Made by a program: the position numbers and the translations under genes. The notes under the pieces are model-generated. The model did not search any database and was not told where the DNA came from. It was given only the letters and a program-made list of their open reading frames with translations. This document shows, piece after piece, positions 15,678-19,809 of a stretch of 19,809 nucleotides of DNA; position 1 is the stretch's first letter; every line of letters starts with the position of its first letter. Source of the DNA: JBOFOR01 sp051659545 (lineage in GTDB: Bacteria; Bacillota; Clostridia; Peptostreptococcales; Peptostreptococcaceae); the NCBI RefSeq assembly GCF_051659545.1, contig NZ_JBOFOR010000253.1, positions 1 to 19,809 on the forward strand, given 5' to 3'.

Positions 15678-18068
15678 ATGTTAGTACCTTTAAAATGGCT
15701 TAGAGACTATGTTGATATAGATATGGATACAAAAGAGTTCGCTGACAAAATGACAATGACAGGAACTAAAGTTGAGAAAGTAGATTTCTATGGAACTGAT
15801 ATAGAAAAAGTAGAAGTAGGAAAAATATTAGAAATAGAAAAACATCCAGATGCAGACAAATTAGTTGTGACAAAGGTTGATGTTGGTCAAGAAGTAATAC
15901 AAATAGTTACTGGAGCAACAAACATAAATGTAGGTGACTACATACCAGTTGCAAGAGTAGGAGCTAAATTACCTGGCGGAATAAAAATCAAAAAGGGTAA
16001 ATTAAGAGGAATAGTTTCAGAAGGAATGATGTGTTCATCTGATGAACTAGGAATAGACGCTCAATATGTAGAAGAGTACAAAAAAGATGGAATATATATA
16101 TTAGATCACGAAGAGTCTTATGAATTAGGAAAAGACGCTAGAGAAGTATTAGGTATAAATGATGCTTTAATAGAATTTGAATTAACTTCAAATAGACCTG
16201 ATTGTAGATCTATAATAGGAATAGCAAGAGAAGCTGCTGTTACTATAGGACAAAAAATAAAATACCCAGAAATAAAAGTTAATGAGTGTGAGGAAAATAT
16301 AGATTTTGATATAGTTATTGAAAATGAACAACTTTGCAATAGATATGCTGCAAGAGTAGTAAAGGATATAAAAATAGCACCATCACCATACTGGATGCAA
16401 AGAAAGCTTATAGAAGCTGGTGTTAGACCAATAAACAACATAGTAGATATAACTAATTACGTTATGTTAGAAATGGGTCAACCACTGCATGCATTTGACT
16501 TAAATGATGTAGCTACTGGAAAAATAGTAGTAAGAAATGCATCAGAAGGTGAAAAATTCACTACTTTAGATAATGTAGAAAGAAAATTAGATAAAGATAT
16601 GTTAGTAATAACAAATGGTGAAAAATCACTTGCATTAGCAGGAGTAATGGGTGGAGCTAATTCAGAAATAAAAAATGATACAAAAGCTATACTTATAGAA
16701 AGTGCAAACTTTAGTTCAGAAAATGTAAGAGCAACTTCTAAAAAAATTGGTCTTAGAACAGAAGCTTCTGCTAGATACGAAAAAGGAATTACTCCAGAAA
16801 TTTGTGAAGCAGCAGCTAATAGAGCTTGTCAATTAATAGAAATGTTAGGCGCTGGTAGAGTATTGGGTGGAGTAGTAGATGTATATTCAGTAAAACCAGA
16901 AACTAAAAAAATAGTTGTAAATCCAAATAGAATAAATGCTTTATTAGGAGTAGATGTTCCTATGAATCAATTCGTAGAAATATTAGAATCTCTAGAATTT
17001 AAATGTGATTTACAAGCTAGTGATAAATTAGAAATAGAAGTTCCGAACTTTAGATTAGATATGGAAGAAGACTATGATGTATTAGAAGAAATAGCTAGAA
17101 TCTATGGATATGAAAATATACCAACAGCTCAATTAGAAGGAAATGCTACAGCTGGAGTTAAAACTCCTAAGCAAAAATTTGTTGAAACTTTAAAACATAA
17201 TGCTATAGCTTTAGGATTAAATGAAATACTAACTTATTCATTTGTAAGCCCTAGAGGAGTAGAGAAAATAAATGTTCCTGAAGATGATTCAAGAAGAGAT
17301 TTTGTTAAATTAATAAATCCATTAGGTGAAGAAACTTCAGTAATGAGAACTACATTAATACCAAATATGTTAGAAGTATTAGCTACAAATGTAGCTCATA
17401 AAGTAGAAAAAGCAGCGGCTTTTGAATGTGGTCATATATTTACACCACAAGATGGTTTACCAATAGAAACTAGCTATATGTCAATTGGTATGTACGACAA
17501 AGAAGTAGACTTCTTCGTTTTAAAAGGAATGGTTGAAACTCTACTTAATAATGCAGGATTAAAGGGATATGAAATAGAACCAGAAACTACTAATTCTACA
17601 TTCCATCCTGGAAGATGTGCAAAAATAGTGTATAATAATATATATATAGGTACTTTTGGAGAATTACATCCTGATGTTATAGAAAACTACAATTTAGGCC
17701 AAAGAGTATATGTTTCTGAAATAAATATTGATGCAGTATTTGGAAATATAAATACTAAAAAGATATATACTCCATTAGCAAAATACCCATCTACATCTAG
17801 AGATATAGCTCTAATAGTTAAAGATGAGGTACTAGTAAAGCAAATAGAAGATATAATAAAAGCTAATGCAGGTGGCTTAGTAGAAAGCTACAAGTTATTT
17901 GATGTATACAAAGGTTCTCAAATAGAAGAAGGACATAAGTCTATAGCATACTCTATAACATACAGAAGTGCTGAAAAGACTTTAACTGATGAAGATGTAG
18001 CAAAAGTACATGAGAAGATATTAAGTGAGCTAAGTGAAAAACTAAACGCAAACTTAAGATCAAACTAA
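15678..18068 (+). CDS. pheT: Phenylalanine--tRNA ligase beta subunit
   Basis: The 796-residue partner of PheS, full length for bacteria. In order: a tRNA-binding OB-fold (about 40-150, VGKILEIEKHPDADKL and GIVSEGMMCSSDELG), the B3/B4 editing region (about 205-390, with TNYVMLEMGQPLHAFD and AGVMGGANSEI), the B5 DNA-binding-like fold (about 400-475), the inactive catalytic-like core, and a C-terminal anticodon-binding FDX-ACB domain (about 700-795, starting YTPLAKYPSTSRDIALI). The editing domain removes tyrosine wrongly attached to tRNA-Phe. TAGGAGGG precedes the ATG. It shares the pheS promoter and T-box, with no terminator seen between it and zapA. Confidence 0.97.
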   Translation: MLVPLKWLRDYVDIDMDTKEFADKMTMTGTKVEKVDFYGTDIEKVEVGKILEIEKHPDADKLVVTKVDVGQEVIQIVTGATNINVGDYIPVARVGAKLPGGIKIKKGKLRGIVSEGMMCSSDELGIDAQYVEEYKKDGIYILDHEESYELGKDAREVLGINDALIEFELTSNRPDCRSIIGIAREAAVTIGQKIKYPEIKVNECEENIDFDIVIENEQLCNRYAARVVKDIKIAPSPYWMQRKLIEAGVRPINNIVDITNYVMLEMGQPLHAFDLNDVATGKIVVRNASEGEKFTTLDNVERKLDKDMLVITNGEKSLALAGVMGGANSEIKNDTKAILIESANFSSENVRATSKKIGLRTEASARYEKGITPEICEAAANRACQLIEMLGAGRVLGGVVDVYSVKPETKKIVVNPNRINALLGVDVPMNQFVEILESLEFKCDLQASDKLEIEVPNFRLDMEEDYDVLEEIARIYGYENIPTAQLEGNATAGVKTPKQKFVETLKHNAIALGLNEILTYSFVSPRGVEKINVPEDDSRRDFVKLINPLGEETSVMRTTLIPNMLEVLATNVAHKVEKAAAFECGHIFTPQDGLPIETSYMSIGMYDKEVDFFVLKGMVETLLNNAGLKGYEIEPETTNSTFHPGRCAKIVYNNIYIGTFGELHPDVIENYNLGQRVYVSEINIDAVFGNINTKKIYTPLAKYPSTSRDIALIVKDEVLVKQIEDIIKANAGGLVESYKLFDVYKGSQIEEGHKSIAYSITYRSAEKTLTDEDVAKVHEKILSELSEKLNANLRSN

Positions 18069-18090
18069 CTAACGTAAGGGGCGTGTTAGT

Positions 18091-18690
18091 ATGAATAAGG
18101 TTATGGTAAGAATTAATGGGGCTGAATATCCAATGGTTGGAGAAAAATCAGAAAGACATATGTTAAGTGTAGCGTCATATGTAGACAAAGAACTTACAAA
18201 GATAATAGAATCTAACTCAAAGTTAAGTTCTTCAATGGCGGCGATATTAGCAGCAATAAATATAGCAGATATATTTTTTGAATGCTCTGACTCTAACGAA
18301 GAATTAATGAAAGAAAATGAAGATTTAAAGAAAAAAGTTGGGTTATCAGATGGTGAATCTAAATTAGAGATTAAAAAATTACAATTACTATTGCAAGACA
18401 GAGAAAAAGAAGAAGCGAACTATAAAACAAAAATGGAAGAGCTAAATAAAGAAATAGAATCTCAAAAAAGTAAAATTATTGAATTAGAAAAAGCTGCACA
18501 AGGTTCTAATGAAGAATTAGAAAACTATAAGTCTCAAATAGAAGAACTTAAGAAAGACTTAAGTAACGCTGAAGAAAAGGCTAATATAGCAGAGCAATTA
18601 ACTTCTAAATTCCAGAATGATGCTTACAAAGTTCAATTAGAAAAGATTGAACTTGAAAATGAGGTTAAAGCTCTTAGAGTAAAGAGATAA
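18091..18690 (+). CDS. zapA: Cell division protein ZapA with long coiled-coil extension
   Basis: A 199-residue protein. Residues 1 to about 80 form the ZapA domain (KVMVRINGAEYPMVGEKSERHMLSVASYVD, then SMAAILAAINIADIFFE), which binds FtsZ and bundles its filaments at the division site. The remaining 115 or so residues are almost entirely charged heptad-like sequence rich in E, K, L and S, a predicted coiled coil. Ordinary ZapA is about 85-110 residues, so this is a long form; such forms occur in Clostridia. AAGGGG (18076-18081) is 9 bases before the ATG. It starts 22 bases after pheT and is followed by a terminator, so it may be co-expressed with pheST. Confidence 0.88.
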   Translation: MNKVMVRINGAEYPMVGEKSERHMLSVASYVDKELTKIIESNSKLSSSMAAILAAINIADIFFECSDSNEELMKENEDLKKKVGLSDGESKLEIKKLQLLLQDREKEEANYKTKMEELNKEIESQKSKIIELEKAAQGSNEELENYKSQIEELKKDLSNAEEKANIAEQLTSKFQNDAYKVQLEKIELENEVKALRVKR

Positions 18691-18695
18691 GTAGA

Positions 18696-18736
18696 AAAAT
18701 TAAGCCTTCAGGGAGAACCTGAAGGTTTTAATTTTT
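18696..18736 (+). terminator. Rho-independent terminator after zapA
   Basis: CCTTCAGG (18705-18712) pairs with CCTGAAGG (18718-18725) around a GAGAA loop; the flanking A-rich and T-rich tracts extend the stem, and TTTTAATTTTT follows. Confidence 0.9.
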
Positions 18737-18788
18737 ATAATTAGGATAATATAAGAATAATTAGAAATAGTCCTTAAAGGAGGAATTT

Positions 18789-19809
18789 ATGAAAGAAATA
18801 GAATTATTAGCCCCTGTGGGATCTTTTGAAGCCCTAAAAGCAGCAGTTCAAAATGGAGCTAATGCAGTATATCTAGGAGGAAAAGATTTTAGCGCTAGGG
18901 CATCAGCAAACAATTTTGATAGAGATGAATTAAAACAAGCAGTAAGATATGCTCATATAAGAGGGGTTCAAGTTTTTGTAACAGCGAATACCTTAATAAA
19001 ACAAAATGAAATATATGATTTTGTAGAGTATGCGAAGTTTTTATATGATATAGATGTAGATGCAATAATATTACAAGATATAGGTATGGCAAAACTTCTA
19101 AAAAAAGAATTACCAGATTTTGAACTACACGCAAGTACTCAAATGGTAGCTCATTCTTTAGAAGATGTTAGATATTTAGAATCTGTAGGTTTTGACAGAG
19201 TGGTTTTAGCAAGAGAAGTTCATATAGATGAAATTAAATATATCTGTGAGAATTGCAAGGCAGATATTGAAGTATTTGTTCATGGAGCACTTTGTGTATC
19301 TTATTCGGGACAATGTTTAATGAGTAGTATGATAGGGAATAGATCAGGCAACAGAGGTAGATGTGCACAACCTTGTAGACAAAAATATGAACTTATAGAT
19401 ATAAATACAGGGGAAGTAATGGACACTGATGGGCAGTATTTATTAAGCCCTAGAGATTTAAATACTATAGAAGAAGTAGATAAGTTAATAGATGCAGGTA
19501 TCAATTCTTTAAAAATCGAAGGAAGAATGAAAAGACCAGAATATGTGGCAACAGTTATAGGTAGCTACAAAGCTGCAATAAATGAGTACCAATCTAGTAA
19601 AAAACTAAACGTATCTAATGAAACTATGAGTAACTTATACACTATATTTAATAGAAAGTTTACTAAGGGGCTTTTATTAGGTGAAGTAGGTAAAGATATG
19701 ATGAACTCAGAAATACCTAACAACCAAGGATTATATATAGGAAAAGTATTAGAACATAATAAAAGAAGTAAAAGACTTAAAATAATGCTTGAAAACACTC
19801 TTAAAAAAG
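18789..19809 (+). CDS. U32-family protein, RNA hydroxylase-like (RlhA/TrhP type), 3' end missing
   Basis: An open frame of 340 codons that runs off the window end without a stop. It starts with ATG 18789 after AAAGGAGGA. MKEIELLAPVGSFEALKAAVQNGANAVYLGG is the family N-terminus. The U32 signature EVFVHGALCVSYSGQCLMS is present (about residues 159-177), followed by GNRSGNRGRCAQPCR, giving the conserved cysteines, then LSPRDLNTIEEVDKLIDAGI and LKIEGRMKRPEYV. The family was named as peptidases, but characterised members RlhA and TrhP make 5-hydroxycytidine in 23S rRNA or 5-hydroxyuridine in tRNA. The NNQGLYIGKVLEHN segment near the end suggests a long form with a further C-terminal domain, as in RlhA. 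RNA modification is the likely role; the substrate cannot be read here. Confidence 0.9.
   Translation, partial: MKEIELLAPVGSFEALKAAVQNGANAVYLGGKDFSARASANNFDRDELKQAVRYAHIRGVQVFVTANTLIKQNEIYDFVEYAKFLYDIDVDAIILQDIGMAKLLKKELPDFELHASTQMVAHSLEDVRYLESVGFDRVVLAREVHIDEIKYICENCKADIEVFVHGALCVSYSGQCLMSSMIGNRSGNRGRCAQPCRQKYELIDINTGEVMDTDGQYLLSPRDLNTIEEVDKLIDAGINSLKIEGRMKRPEYVATVIGSYKAAINEYQSSKKLNVSNETMSNLYTIFNRKFTKGLLLGEVGKDMMNSEIPNNQGLYIGKVLEHNKRSKRLKIMLENTLKK

Overview
The window looks like an ordinary chromosomal segment of a low-GC, spore-forming Firmicute. The gene order (thrS, then infC-rpmI-rplT, ktrB-ktrA, a SpoU-family methylase, pheS-pheT, zapA, a U32-family gene), the very AT-rich DNA, the preference for AGA arginine codons, the T-box leaders and a YtxC sporulation protein all suggest class Clostridia. 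My best guess is a member of Peptostreptococcaceae (Clostridioides, Romboutsia or Paraclostridium-like). That placement is inference from gene content and order; no database was searched.

Layout. Positions 1-3964 hold the end of a BMP-type substrate-binding lipoprotein, a strong terminator, a fresh promoter, and a double-ABC ATPase with two overlapping permease genes: a nucleoside (or similar) ABC importer of the NupNOPQ type. Positions 4166-5691 hold ytxC and a DUF445 membrane protein, common upstream neighbours of thrS. A threonine T-box leader with its own promoter and terminator controls thrS (6021-7940). A bidirectional terminator separates thrS from the only minus-strand gene, an FtsH-like AAA+ zinc metalloprotease that lacks the usual N-terminal membrane anchor.

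Positions 9726-11149 form the infC-rpmI-rplT operon. It has a structured leader with an attenuator (the L20-leader type) and an AUU start codon for IF3. From 11296 a second promoter drives ktrB-ktrA (potassium uptake) and a closely linked 2'-O-ribose methylase gene. A phenylalanine T-box leader then controls pheS-pheT, followed by zapA with a long coiled-coil extension, a terminator, and the first 340 codons of a U32-family protein that runs off the window end.

Most of the window concerns translation and its control: two tRNA synthetases sensing their own uncharged tRNAs, and IF3 and L20 controlling their own operon at initiation and by attenuation. I see no CRISPR array, prophage, insertion sequence, tRNA or rRNA. 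I do not see a clearly undescribed system. The most unusual item is the anchorless FtsH-like protease; the most informative regulatory detail is the paired-stem reading of the two T-box specifier loops.
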